Source of the DNA: Telluribacter humicola | GTDB lineage: Bacteria > Bacteroidota > Bacteroidia > Cytophagales > Spirosomataceae | Direction of reading: 5' to 3' | Length of the DNA: 64,000 nt | Assembly: GCF_017355935.1 (NCBI RefSeq) | Contig: NZ_JAFIQT010000006.1 | Span: 248,001 to 312,000 of the forward strand | Part shown: one piece after another, positions 35,324 to 44,560 of the stretch | Position numbering within the stretch: the stretch's first letter is position 1 | Layout of the letters: every line of letters begins with the position of its first letter | Made by a program: the position numbers and the translations under genes | Notes under the pieces: model-generated | Databases searched by the model: none | What the model was told of the DNA's origin: nothing | What the model saw: the letters and a program-made list of their open reading frames with translations, nothing else

Positions 35324-37813
35324 TTATTCCTTTTTACCAGCCGAAACTATATTGGCAAACAGCCTATACGCTCCTGTTACACCGGCGGGTAACTCCCTGA
35401 AAAAAGAAAGCCCTGTGTAGATAAAGTGACCTTTGCCGTAGGGCGCATAAATCAGACTACCTTCCTTAGGCGTTTCACCGGTATCATTGCTTGAAAATAC
35501 AGGTTGGAACTCGGGTGCCCATTCCTCCGCAAAGTAAAGTCCACGCTCCTGTATCCATCCATCAAAATCTTTCTGACTGATCTTGTTGGGGAAGTTCAGT
35601 AGGGGGTGGTTAGGGTTGAGAATACGCATTTCCGCATCTTCTTCCGATACCCGGTCGCGACTCAGCTTGAATGGATAGGGGCCTAGCTGAGCTACCTTCT
35701 GACCGAATGGCGTCGCGTACTGCACTACCATAGTACCACCATTCTTTACGTAGTTCATCAGCTTATCCTGATAATAGCGCAGCCGCTCCTCTGTATTATA
35801 GGCTCTTACACCTACTACTATGGCATCGTAGCCGCTCAGGTCTTTGCTGAGTTCACCTTCGGTCAGCATCACCACCGTAGCACCCATCTGGCGCAGAGCA
35901 GCCGGTACATCATCACCGGCACCTGCTATGTAGCCAATCCTTTTAGCCAGGTTCTTTACATCCACCCGAGCCAGTCTGGCCTCGGCGGGAGGGAATATGG
36001 TTTGCGTAGGAATGTGCGGGTACTGAATGGTTTTGAGGGAGGTAGTGAAATTCTGACCATCTACCGTGGCTACCGCACGTAATATGACTTCCTGGTTCTG
36101 GTTAGCAGGGGTGATACTGAACGTAAACGTTTCTTCCTGGTACTTGTCCGCCAGTTGGAAATTCTGAGAAGCAGGCTCTACTTTCCAGCCGGAGGGTACC
36201 TGTAACTTTATAGTCCCATTAACTCCTTTTTTCTGCGCCTTTACCAGTACCTGTACATTCTGAGTAGCACTGCTGGTAAAAATGTATACCGGCTCATTCA
36301 GATTGGTTGTGACCGTAGGACGTATCTCAAAGGGGCGGTACTGCTCACCGGCCACCGGATCAGTGAACTTATAGACCCAGGGACGGCTATAAGTCAGGCG
36401 CTGTCCATCTATTTCAAATGTAAACTGGGTAACGGTCTGGGAAGTATTCTCAGGAAAGCCGATGGCGCGCTGGTCATCTATTTGAAATACTCCTTTCTGA
36501 AGAGGTTTCTCTACCCAATACGGCTGGCTGATCTTTATATCGGCGGGTATTTTGGCGATGATACTGATATTCTCCGCTTTATTCAAGGCCAGACTGGAAC
36601 TCAATGTACTATCAGTAGGTCGACCCGTCCATTGTAGTCCCACCAGCTTTACAGGGTATTCTCCCCGTTTAACAACATTTATTTTGAGAGCTACCTGAGT
36701 ACCCGGTACTGCCGAATACTCCGTAGGATTGGTTTCAAACCATAGTCCCAGACACTGCTCGATCAGTTTTTCTACTTCCTGCTTCTTAGCTTGTACCAAT
36801 ACACTCTTCTGATCCAGCTTCTGCAACTCTTTATGAATACGAACTAACGTAGGGACGGAGGAGGCAGGCTTGCTGGGGTTGAAACTGGTAATAGCTTCCT
36901 TGACCAGACGAGCTACTGCTGCGCTATTTGGTACCCGGGCCCAGCTGGTATCTACTCCGTCAAACATATTATTCTGAGCGGGTACACCGGCCGTGTGAAG
37001 CAGGTAGTCGGTACGATTGTCACGTACCGGTGAGGACCCGAAGCCCTGGCTTTTGTGCTGGCTGCGGCTCTCGGCGGCTATTTCCGTATATGATTTCCCT
37101 AGTAGTGGGTTAAAGCCACCAAGCTCCACTGCTATGTAAGGCCTTTTCTCTTCGGCAGGTGCTTCGTTGGTAAAGCCCCGGTTGTAAGAGTTCCATACGA
37201 TACGTTTGGCCTGCCAGGGCTTCACATATTGCAACTGATCCGGGTATGATTTTGGATCGGCCGCCAGCTTAAATGCTTCTTCGGCCAGGAAGGCTGACGT
37301 TTGGTGGTGACCGTGACCGGCACGAGGATCAGGAGGGAAACGGGTAATGACCACGTCGGGCTGGTACTTACGGATCATCCATACGACATCACCCAGTACT
37401 TTCTGACGATCCCAGAAGTTCAGCGTTTCGTCCTGGGTCTTGGAATAGCCAAAATCATAGGCGCGGGAAAAGAACTGCTCAGCCCCGTCGATGCGACGTG
37501 CGGCCAGGAGTTCCTGCGTACGTATAATTCCAATATTATAGCCTTGCTCGGCTCCAATCAGGTTCTGACCGCCATCACCCCGCGTTAAGGATAAATATGC
37601 TGTTCGGGCCAGGCGATCTTTGGATAAGTAGGCCAGCATCAGCGTGTTCTCGTCGTCCGGATGAGCAGCTATGTACAGGACAGACCCCAGCATATTCAGC
37701 TTTTTAAGATTCTGAAGAATCTCGCTGGAAGGTACGGCGGGTGACTGAGAGTAAGCTTTGGGAATAAGTAGGAGTAGGAAAAAAAGGTATGATTTGCGAA
37801 AAATGCTTTTCAT
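35324..37813 (-). CDS. Exported PIG-L family deacetylase
   Basis: An 829-residue protein from ATG 37813 with signal peptide (MKSIFRKSYLFFLLLLIPKAYSQ); the frame is open only to a TTG upstream. The zinc motif is 'IAAHPDDENT' (H51, D53, D54) with a second ligand in 'AGHGHHQTS' (H169/H170), plus 'RGDGGQNLIGAEQGYNIGIIRTQELLAARRIDG'. These LmbE/PIG-L enzymes remove N-acetyl groups from sugars. The middle (about 370-600) has beta-sandwich character. The C-terminal 230 residues resemble a GATase1/ThuA-like fold ('YDAIVVGVRAYNTEERLRYYQDKLMNYVKNGGTMVVQY'). The substrate is unknown, presumably in the periplasm. First gene of the run towards the NRAMP-like gene. Confidence 0.92.
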   Translation of the reverse strand: MKSIFRKSYLFFLLLLIPKAYSQSPAVPSSEILQNLKKLNMLGSVLYIAAHPDDENTLMLAYLSKDRLARTAYLSLTRGDGGQNLIGAEQGYNIGIIRTQELLAARRIDGAEQFFSRAYDFGYSKTQDETLNFWDRQKVLGDVVWMIRKYQPDVVITRFPPDPRAGHGHHQTSAFLAEEAFKLAADPKSYPDQLQYVKPWQAKRIVWNSYNRGFTNEAPAEEKRPYIAVELGGFNPLLGKSYTEIAAESRSQHKSQGFGSSPVRDNRTDYLLHTAGVPAQNNMFDGVDTSWARVPNSAAVARLVKEAITSFNPSKPASSVPTLVRIHKELQKLDQKSVLVQAKKQEVEKLIEQCLGLWFETNPTEYSAVPGTQVALKINVVKRGEYPVKLVGLQWTGRPTDSTLSSSLALNKAENISIIAKIPADIKISQPYWVEKPLQKGVFQIDDQRAIGFPENTSQTVTQFTFEIDGQRLTYSRPWVYKFTDPVAGEQYRPFEIRPTVTTNLNEPVYIFTSSATQNVQVLVKAQKKGVNGTIKLQVPSGWKVEPASQNFQLADKYQEETFTFSITPANQNQEVILRAVATVDGQNFTTSLKTIQYPHIPTQTIFPPAEARLARVDVKNLAKRIGYIAGAGDDVPAALRQMGATVVMLTEGELSKDLSGYDAIVVGVRAYNTEERLRYYQDKLMNYVKNGGTMVVQYATPFGQKVAQLGPYPFKLSRDRVSEEDAEMRILNPNHPLLNFPNKISQKDFDGWIQERGLYFAEEWAPEFQPVFSSNDTGETPKEGSLIYAPYGKGHFIYTGLSFFRELPAGVTGAYRLFANIVSAGKKE

Positions 37814-38028
37814 TCTGGACAAGGGTAGTAAGGACAAATTAGAGGTAAAAAGACGTAATCTACTGACTATAAGGGTAAAGATGCAATAATCATTTTTGGA
37901 TTCTTAAATATTTCATAAAAAGTATAAAAAATAATCTATTTGAGCTCTGAAAGCATTTTTTTATGAAATGGCAAAATCTATATTTACATGATTTTGATTC
38001 TTAAACACTTAACCAATCGTATTAACGC

Positions 38029-40251
38029 ATGAGTAACATTACTTATCTGGTACCAGTATTAGGACTGGTTGGTCTACTGGTTATGTTTTTTAAAAGAGGC
38101 TGGGTGGTGAAGCAGGATGCCGGTGATGCCCGAATGAAGGAGATTGCCGATGCCATTGCGGATGGTGCCCTTGCCTTTCTTAAAGCCGAATGGCGGGTAC
38201 TTATTGTATTTGGTATCATAGTGAGTATCCTGCTGGGTTGGTCGGGTACATTAGTAGAAAATTCAAGTTGGTACATTGGGATAGCATTCGTTATCGGGGC
38301 GTTTATTTCAGCCTTTGCCGGGTACATCGGAATGAACATTGCCACGAAGTCTAACGTTCGTACAACTCAGGCGGCTCGTACCAGCCTTACCAAAGCGCTT
38401 GAGGTATCATTCACCGGTGGTTCGGTAATGGGTATCGGTGTAGCTAGTCTGGCGGTATTAGGCCTTAGTGTCCTGTTCATCGTGTTATACCACATGTTTG
38501 TGGGTGACAGCAACGATGTAAATGGCTTGCCCATGGAAACGGTACTTGAGGTACTGGCAGGCTTCTCACTGGGTGCCGAATCTATCGCGCTCTTTGCCCG
38601 TGTCGGTGGTGGTATCTATACCAAAGCCGCTGACGTTGGTGCTGACCTGGTAGGTAAGGTCGAGGCCGGAATTCCCGAAGATGACCCGCGTAATCCGGCG
38701 ACCATTGCCGATAATGTGGGGGATAACGTAGGTGACGTGGCCGGTATGGGAGCCGACTTGTTCGGATCATATGTGGCAACCATTCTGGCAACGATGGTAC
38801 TTGGACGCGAAATCATAGCCCGGCAGCCCGATAACTTCGGTGGGATTGCACCCATTCTTTTGCCGATGGTAATAGCCGGATTAGGGCTGATGGCCTCTAT
38901 AATCGGTATGTTGATGGTAAGGGTGGGTGATGATAATGGAAATGTACAGGGAGCGCTGAACCGTGGTAACTGGGCATCTATTATCATTACGCTGATCGTT
39001 TCCTATCCGCTTACAATATGGATGTTACCTGAAGATAGTCTGACGCTGCGTGGGGTAGAGTTTACTTCGCTGGATGTTTTCTGGGCTATACTATTGGGTT
39101 CTATTGTTGGAGCGATTATGTCGGCCGTTACAGAGTACTATACCGCTATGGGTAAGCGTCCGGTCCAGTCTATCGTAAATCAGTCATCTACGGGTCATGC
39201 TACCAATATTATTGGTGGTCTTTCGGTAGGTATGGAGTCGACGGTTATACCCATTCTTGTACTGGCAGCCGGTATATTTATCAGCTACGAGTTGGCAGGT
39301 CTTTACGGAGTAGCGATCGCCGCGGCCGGTATGATGGCTACTACGGCCATGCAGCTGGCAATCGATGCTTTCGGCCCTATCGCGGATAACGCCGGTGGTA
39401 TTGCCGAGATGGCGCACCTTCCCGAAGAGGTACGTGGCCGTACGGATGTACTCGATGCCGTTGGTAACACGACTGCGGCTACGGGTAAAGGCTTTGCCAT
39501 TGCTTCTGCCGCTCTTACTTCTCTGGCACTTTTCGCGGCCTTCTGCGGAGTAGCCGGTATTAATGCCATAGATATCTATAAGGCCAATGTACTGGCAGGT
39601 CTCTTTGTGGGGGCCATGATTCCCTTTATTTTCTCATCGCTGGCCATTGCTGCGGTAGGACGTGCCGCCATGAAAATGGTGGAAGAAGTACGTCGCCAAT
39701 TCCGTGAGATACCGGGTATCATGGAAGGTACCGCTCGGCCAGAATACGAGAAGTGTGTAGCCATCTCCACGCAGGCTTCCATCCGTGAAATGGTCGCACC
39801 GGGTCTGATTGCTCTGATTGTACCGGTAGTAGTTGGATTTATCTTCGGACCTGAGGTACTGGGTGGTACGCTGGCCGGTGTGACTGTATCGGGCGTACTG
39901 ATGGGTATCTTCCAGAATAACGCCGGTGGTGCCTGGGATAACGCCAAGAAGTCGTTTGAGAAAGGCGTACTCATCAACGGGCAGATGTACTACAAAAAGT
40001 CAGAGCCACATAAGGCCGCCGTTACGGGTGATACCGTAGGAGACCCTTTCAAGGATACGTCTGGTCCATCTATGAACATCCTGATCAAGCTTATGTCGAT
40101 AGTGTCGCTGGTAATAGCTCCGCATATAGCGGTGGAGGAGGTAACCGATCAGGAATTTATTGAAGACAGCAGTATCAAAATAGAAGCCCCTAAGGTGGCA
40201 GCTACTGAAAAGAATTCTGCTCAGGTAGAATGGAAGGATGTAGTTAGATAA
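38029..40251 (+). CDS. hppA: K+-dependent membrane pyrophosphatase, predicted H+-pumping
   Basis: A 740-residue integral membrane pump that couples PPi hydrolysis to ion export, with about 16 helices. The PPi site is '[47 protein letters not shown]'-like acidic core (residues about 199-245) and '[17 protein letters not shown]', in which Ala, not Lys, indicates the K+-dependent group. At the ion gate position G246 replaces the Glu of Na+ pumps (DLFESYV), A250 replaces the Glu of plant-type proton pumps, and E184 ([10 protein letters not shown]) supplies a Glu in helix 5. This is the pattern I recall for the Flavobacterium johnsoniae H+-pyrophosphatase. Divergent from the PIG-L gene; bidirectional terminator downstream. 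Confidence 0.94.
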   Translation: MSNITYLVPVLGLVGLLVMFFKRGWVVKQDAGDARMKEIADAIADGALAFLKAEWRVLIVFGIIVSILLGWSGTLVENSSWYIGIAFVIGAFISAFAGYIGMNIATKSNVRTTQAARTSLTKALEVSFTGGSVMGIGVASLAVLGLSVLFIVLYHMFVGDSNDVNGLPMETVLEVLAGFSLGAESIALFARVGGGIYTKAADVGADLVGKVEAGIPEDDPRNPATIADNVGDNVGDVAGMGADLFGSYVATILATMVLGREIIARQPDNFGGIAPILLPMVIAGLGLMASIIGMLMVRVGDDNGNVQGALNRGNWASIIITLIVSYPLTIWMLPEDSLTLRGVEFTSLDVFWAILLGSIVGAIMSAVTEYYTAMGKRPVQSIVNQSSTGHATNIIGGLSVGMESTVIPILVLAAGIFISYELAGLYGVAIAAAGMMATTAMQLAIDAFGPIADNAGGIAEMAHLPEEVRGRTDVLDAVGNTTAATGKGFAIASAALTSLALFAAFCGVAGINAIDIYKANVLAGLFVGAMIPFIFSSLAIAAVGRAAMKMVEEVRRQFREIPGIMEGTARPEYEKCVAISTQASIREMVAPGLIALIVPVVVGFIFGPEVLGGTLAGVTVSGVLMGIFQNNAGGAWDNAKKSFEKGVLINGQMYYKKSEPHKAAVTGDTVGDPFKDTSGPSMNILIKLMSIVSLVIAPHIAVEEVTDQEFIEDSSIKIEAPKVAATEKNSAQVEWKDVVR

Positions 40252-40266
40252 ATGAGTACTACCAAT

Positions 40267-40310
40267 AAAAAGAGCGGCCTCACCATATATTCGGTGAGGC
40301 CGCTCTTTTT
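40267..40310. terminator. Bidirectional terminator between hppA and treY-malQ
   Basis: A perfect 18-bp stem (AAAAAGAGCGGCCTCACC at 40267-40284 and GGTGAGGCCGCTCTTTTT at 40293-40310) with an 8-nt loop. T-runs follow on both strands, and it sits between convergent stops. Confidence 0.95.
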
Positions 40311-40330
40311 ATTTATTGATCTGTCAATAC

Positions 40331-43300
40331 TTAATCACGATTATAGATCTGAGTCCATTCCCGCAGCTGGTTCTCGGCTTCTATGGTGATCTGTCCGGGC
40401 TTCATACGCCACAGCCAGTTTCCTTCACCTTCACCGGGGTAGTTCATCCGGGATTTTTCATCCAGACCAAGCAAATCCTGCACCGGAATGATAGCGATTT
40501 TGGCTACGGAAGAAAACGCTAACCGACACATGGTAGGAGCAATTTCATCCTCCGGAAGTACCCGTCCCACGTATTTATCCAGACGTTTTTTGTCTTCTTT
40601 GCCTTCCTGGTGGTACCAGCCTATAATCGTATTGTTGTCGTGGGTACCTGTATAGGCTACAAAGTTAGGAACATAATTGTGGGGAGTAAAGATGTTCTTA
40701 GGCATGGTTTCGTCGAAAGCAAACAAAATTACCTTCATACCCGGTAGGTCAAATTCATCCCGAAGTTCCAGTACGATATCACTGACATCGCCCAGGTCTT
40801 CCGCGATGAAGGGCAGGCCACCCAGCTCTTTCTTCACATGATTGAAAAACTCAGAACCCGGTCCTAGCTTCCACTCACCCTTGCGGGCGGTTTTTTCTCC
40901 GGCGGGTACTACCCAGTAGTCAGCAAAGGCCCGGAAATGGTCAAGGCGTACGATATCAAACAGCTCAATATTTTTGGTGAGTCGCTCGATCCACCACTTG
41001 TAGTTCTGCTTTTTGAGTACGTCCCATTCAAATACCGGCATGCCCCATAGCTGTCCATCCTCGCTGAAAAAGTCTGGTGGTACACCGGCTATACCAGTCA
41101 TGTTACCTTCTTTGTCCAGGCTGAATATTTCCCGATTGCCCCATACATCAACGGAGTCGTAGCTGGTGTAGAAGGGCATATCCCCAAAAAGCTGTATACC
41201 CCGGTTGTTACAGTAGGTGCGGAGTCGCTTCCACTGGGACAGGAATACAAACTGTAGCCACTTGGTCTTTTCAATCTTATCAGCCTGTTCCTTTATGACT
41301 TTGTCAATGGCTTTTTTGTCGCGCAGCTTGAATTCTTTCGGCCACTCAAACCAGGGCTTCTTATCATTTAGGTCTTTAAGTACAATGAATATTGCAAAGT
41401 CATCCAGCCACAGCGCCTCCTGCTTACAGAAGTCCTGGAACTGCTGCTTCATGGTAGCGAATTCGCCTTCCCCGAAGTTCTTCCAGGCTATTTCAAACAG
41501 TTCAGTTTTTATCCGTTCAGCTTCGGCGTAGTCAGCTGTATCCTTCATAGGAAGCTGGTATTTCTTGAGTTCCTTTGGATCCAGTAGACCCTCCTGAGCC
41601 AGTAGCTCCGGACTGATTAGTAATGGATTACCCGCTCGGCTGGACAGGGCGCTGTACGGTGAATGCGCCTGCCCCTGCTCGGTTGGGTTGAGGGGGAGTA
41701 GCTGCCAGTACTTCTGATTAGTACGGTAGAGGAAGTCAGCAAAAGCTTTAGCCTCGGGTCCCATATCACCCAGTCCAAACGGTGAAGGAAGTGACGTGAT
41801 ATGTAGCAGGATACCAGCACCCCGCTCATTCCTGGCTTTGAACTTCAGAACGGCTATGGGTAGTATGGAGAACAAACCACTAACGGCTAGTTCTTTCTCT
41901 GCGGTACCCTCTGTTTTCAGGAGAAGATGCTGCCACTCGGTTGCGATACCTTTAGGTAGCGTAATCCTGGTATCCTTCCAATCCAGTTCCAGCAGATCCT
42001 TGCCCTGTTGTTCGCAAAGCTGCGCTATGTTCAGGGGTACTACCACCACATAACTGGTCTGCTGGTAGGTACGGGCAAAGGCCATAATGTTATCCTTGTA
42101 CTTCCCGCTTACCTCCAGAGGTGAATAGTCACCTTTGGCAAAGACGTCCGCATTACGCTTGCGCTCGTTAAGCAGGATATGGGTCAGCCACAGTTTGATC
42201 TTGGCATTGGACCGTTGTTGCCACAGATCCTGCCATACTTCTTCCTGCTGGTTGCTATCCTGCGAGTCCAGTTCATCCAGCCACTGCTGTCGTTTTTTGT
42301 AGTCTACTTTGCGGCGGTTATCCGGGTCTACCAGACTCAGATCCCAATACTCGGTCCCCTGATATACGTCAGGTACTCCCGGACAAGTAAACTTAAGCAG
42401 CACCTGGGACAGGGAGTTGACAATACCATAGTCTGCCACCTTCTGGTGGAAAGGAGCAAAGCTCTTCCAGAAGGGGTTAGACTGATCCAGCAGCTTCCTG
42501 GCAAAATCTTTGGTGGCCTGCTCGTATTCTTCGTTGGGGGTAGTCCAGTTGGAGTGGCGCTTAGCTTCTCGCAGAGCCTTCTGCAGGTACTCCTGTACGC
42601 GCTCTGTGAACTGATCCTCGTCTTCACCAGGCATAGGTAGCGCTCCCAGTATAGTCTGGTAGATCAGGTACTCATCGTTAGCGTCAGGCGCATTGTTCTT
42701 TTTAAGATCAGCATTGGCTTTCTGCCACTCTTTTACGGTCTTCAGCCATTCATCAGGCAGGTCCGTCAGTACATTGAGCCGGGTCCGTACATCTTCACCC
42801 CGCTTTGTATCGTGGGTCGAAGTAGTATTAAGAGCCAGCGGCCAGTTTTTCTGACGATCCAGCATTTTCTGGTGGAATTCGTCAGGAGTAAGTCCGAACG
42901 CCTCCGGTGAGTCACCTACCTCATTATGTCCTACAAACCGGTTATAGGTGTACATGAGGGTATCTTCAACCCCCTTAGCCATCAGAGGCCCGGTAAATTG
43001 CATCAAACGCTGGTAGAAGCGCAGTGCGTTTGTATTATACGCTTTATCTGCTTTGGCCGGTTTTTTAAGAATAGCCTGTTCCAGCAGATCGATACCCGGA
43101 GCTAACTCTTTTTTGCTGCTTCGGATATTATCGAATATTTCTTTTACGACCGTGGTTTCTTCTTCGTCCAGCGGCAGGCTGTTGCCATAGTACCGGTAGA
43201 CAGGGCACTGGATCAGGACTTCGCCAATGGCCCTTTTCATTACCTCCGCGTCTACTTTAGAGATTGCTTTTTCATCCACAAGATTAAGCTCGACGAATAG

Positions 43301-44560
43301 CTGGTGCAGGTTGTCAAGCTCACCACCCATGTGTTCGTTGAGGATATAGGCTTTCTTGTCGTGGATCTGATCGTGAGCAGAAGCTTCTTCTCCTACCAGT
43401 TTGGAATAGTAGTCTGTAAAGCTTTTCTTGCTGTTGCGGTTGGTGAACAGGTTATTGACATCCGACAGGAACTCGTATCCCGTAGCACCCTGAATGGGCC
43501 ACTGCTGAGGGAGGTCCTCCCCCGGTTCCAGGATCTTTTCAACAACAATGTATTTTTCCTCACCGACCAGTTCCCGTAGTTGCTGCAGGTAGCCCGTCGG
43601 ATCAAAAAGTCCGTCGACGTGGTCAATTCGTATACCCTGGAAGAGGTCTTCCTGCACCAATGTATTGATAAACTGGTGATATGTTTTAAAAACTTCAGGA
43701 TTCTGAATATTGAGACAAATTAGGCTGTTGACTGTGAAGAAACGGCGGAAGTTGATCTTCTTGTCTGTTTCCTGCCAGTGACACAGCCGGTAAGCCTGGT
43801 CATCGGCAATCTGAGCGATCATCTCCTGATCATCATTAACTGCTTTCAGGGCGGACTCAATGTAAGCACCGGTAGTTTTGTCCTTCATCAGGGAAGCGAA
43901 CTGCTGCCGAAACTCATCCCACCGACTGGCGTACGCTTCGGGTTCGTCCTCCTTATGAACCTCATCCAGTTTCTCCAGGAGTTGGTGAATAGCTTCTGAC
44001 TTCTCCTTGCTACCTGCCTCAAGTACTCTGGCGTAGGAGCGGAAACTCAGAGGATAATCAGAGTCAAAGTAGGATAGGTATAACCGTTGGCGGTCGGGCT
44101 GGTATTTAATTTTGAGTTCACCATTCTTAATGACCTCCTCTACGGGGCTACCCAGGAAAGGTACCATGATGCGCCCGCTGTAGAGCTGGCTGGTCCAGGC
44201 TACGTCAAAGAAAGACGCATATTCAGACTGCTGTCCCTTTTCGAGCACATCCATGAGCCACTCATTATTAGGGTGGAAGGCCATGTGATTGGGCACTATA
44301 TCCTGTAGCCAGCTGATTCCCTGCTCCTTCAATCGGGTACAAAGATTTCTCAGTTGTTCTTCGGTACCTATCTCAGGGTTGACCCGGTGCGGATTGACAC
44401 CGTCGTACCCGTGGGTACTACCGGGCGTGGCTTCAAAAATGGGTGAAGCATAAAGAGTACTTACCCCAAGTTTCTGGAGGTAGGGAAATATTTTTTCTGC
44501 ATCAGCCAGGGTAAAGTTCTCATGGAACTGTATCCTATAAGTTGCGACAGGATTATGCAT
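40331..44560 (-). CDS. Fusion of malto-oligosyltrehalose synthase and 4-alpha-glucanotransferase
   Basis: A 1409-residue two-enzyme protein. Residues 1 to about 905 are TreY (GH13): 'YRIQFHENFTLADAEKIFPYL', 'LYASPIFEATPGSTHGYD', 'GIRIDHVDGLFDP' (nucleophile Asp near 310) and 'YIVVEKILEPGEDLP' (acid Glu near 338). TreY isomerises the reducing-end bond of maltodextrin to alpha,alpha-1,1. Residues about 910 to 1409 are a complete MalQ (GH77): 'RGAGILLHITSLPSPFGLGDMG', 'DIVRLDHFRAFADYW', 'FIAEDLGDV', 'GTHDNNTI'. The frame is open throughout without a stop. It overlaps treZ by 8 nt, so translation is coupled. It is the last gene of glgX-treZ-(treY-malQ). Confidence 0.95.
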   Translation of the reverse strand: MHNPVATYRIQFHENFTLADAEKIFPYLQKLGVSTLYASPIFEATPGSTHGYDGVNPHRVNPEIGTEEQLRNLCTRLKEQGISWLQDIVPNHMAFHPNNEWLMDVLEKGQQSEYASFFDVAWTSQLYSGRIMVPFLGSPVEEVIKNGELKIKYQPDRQRLYLSYFDSDYPLSFRSYARVLEAGSKEKSEAIHQLLEKLDEVHKEDEPEAYASRWDEFRQQFASLMKDKTTGAYIESALKAVNDDQEMIAQIADDQAYRLCHWQETDKKINFRRFFTVNSLICLNIQNPEVFKTYHQFINTLVQEDLFQGIRIDHVDGLFDPTGYLQQLRELVGEEKYIVVEKILEPGEDLPQQWPIQGATGYEFLSDVNNLFTNRNSKKSFTDYYSKLVGEEASAHDQIHDKKAYILNEHMGGELDNLHQLFVELNLVDEKAISKVDAEVMKRAIGEVLIQCPVYRYYGNSLPLDEEETTVVKEIFDNIRSSKKELAPGIDLLEQAILKKPAKADKAYNTNALRFYQRLMQFTGPLMAKGVEDTLMYTYNRFVGHNEVGDSPEAFGLTPDEFHQKMLDRQKNWPLALNTTSTHDTKRGEDVRTRLNVLTDLPDEWLKTVKEWQKANADLKKNNAPDANDEYLIYQTILGALPMPGEDEDQFTERVQEYLQKALREAKRHSNWTTPNEEYEQATKDFARKLLDQSNPFWKSFAPFHQKVADYGIVNSLSQVLLKFTCPGVPDVYQGTEYWDLSLVDPDNRRKVDYKKRQQWLDELDSQDSNQQEEVWQDLWQQRSNAKIKLWLTHILLNERKRNADVFAKGDYSPLEVSGKYKDNIMAFARTYQQTSYVVVVPLNIAQLCEQQGKDLLELDWKDTRITLPKGIATEWQHLLLKTEGTAEKELAVSGLFSILPIAVLKFKARNERGAGILLHITSLPSPFGLGDMGPEAKAFADFLYRTNQKYWQLLPLNPTEQGQAHSPYSALSSRAGNPLLISPELLAQEGLLDPKELKKYQLPMKDTADYAEAERIKTELFEIAWKNFGEGEFATMKQQFQDFCKQEALWLDDFAIFIVLKDLNDKKPWFEWPKEFKLRDKKAIDKVIKEQADKIEKTKWLQFVFLSQWKRLRTYCNNRGIQLFGDMPFYTSYDSVDVWGNREIFSLDKEGNMTGIAGVPPDFFSEDGQLWGMPVFEWDVLKKQNYKWWIERLTKNIELFDIVRLDHFRAFADYWVVPAGEKTARKGEWKLGPGSEFFNHVKKELGGLPFIAEDLGDVSDIVLELRDEFDLPGMKVILFAFDETMPKNIFTPHNYVPNFVAYTGTHDNNTIIGWYHQEGKEDKKRLDKYVGRVLPEDEIAPTMCRLAFSSVAKIAIIPVQDLLGLDEKSRMNYPGEGEGNWLWRMKPGQITIEAENQLREWTQIYNRD

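Noticed and set aside
38029-40251. Sodium-translocating label for the pyrophosphatase
   Set aside because: The Glu expected in Na+ pumps at helix 6 is Gly (G246) and a helix-5 Glu (E184) is present instead, so proton transport is favoured.
42179-42640. Long antisense frame inside treY-malQ
   Set aside because: Such frames recur opposite many genes here because of codon bias; no domain and no start signal.
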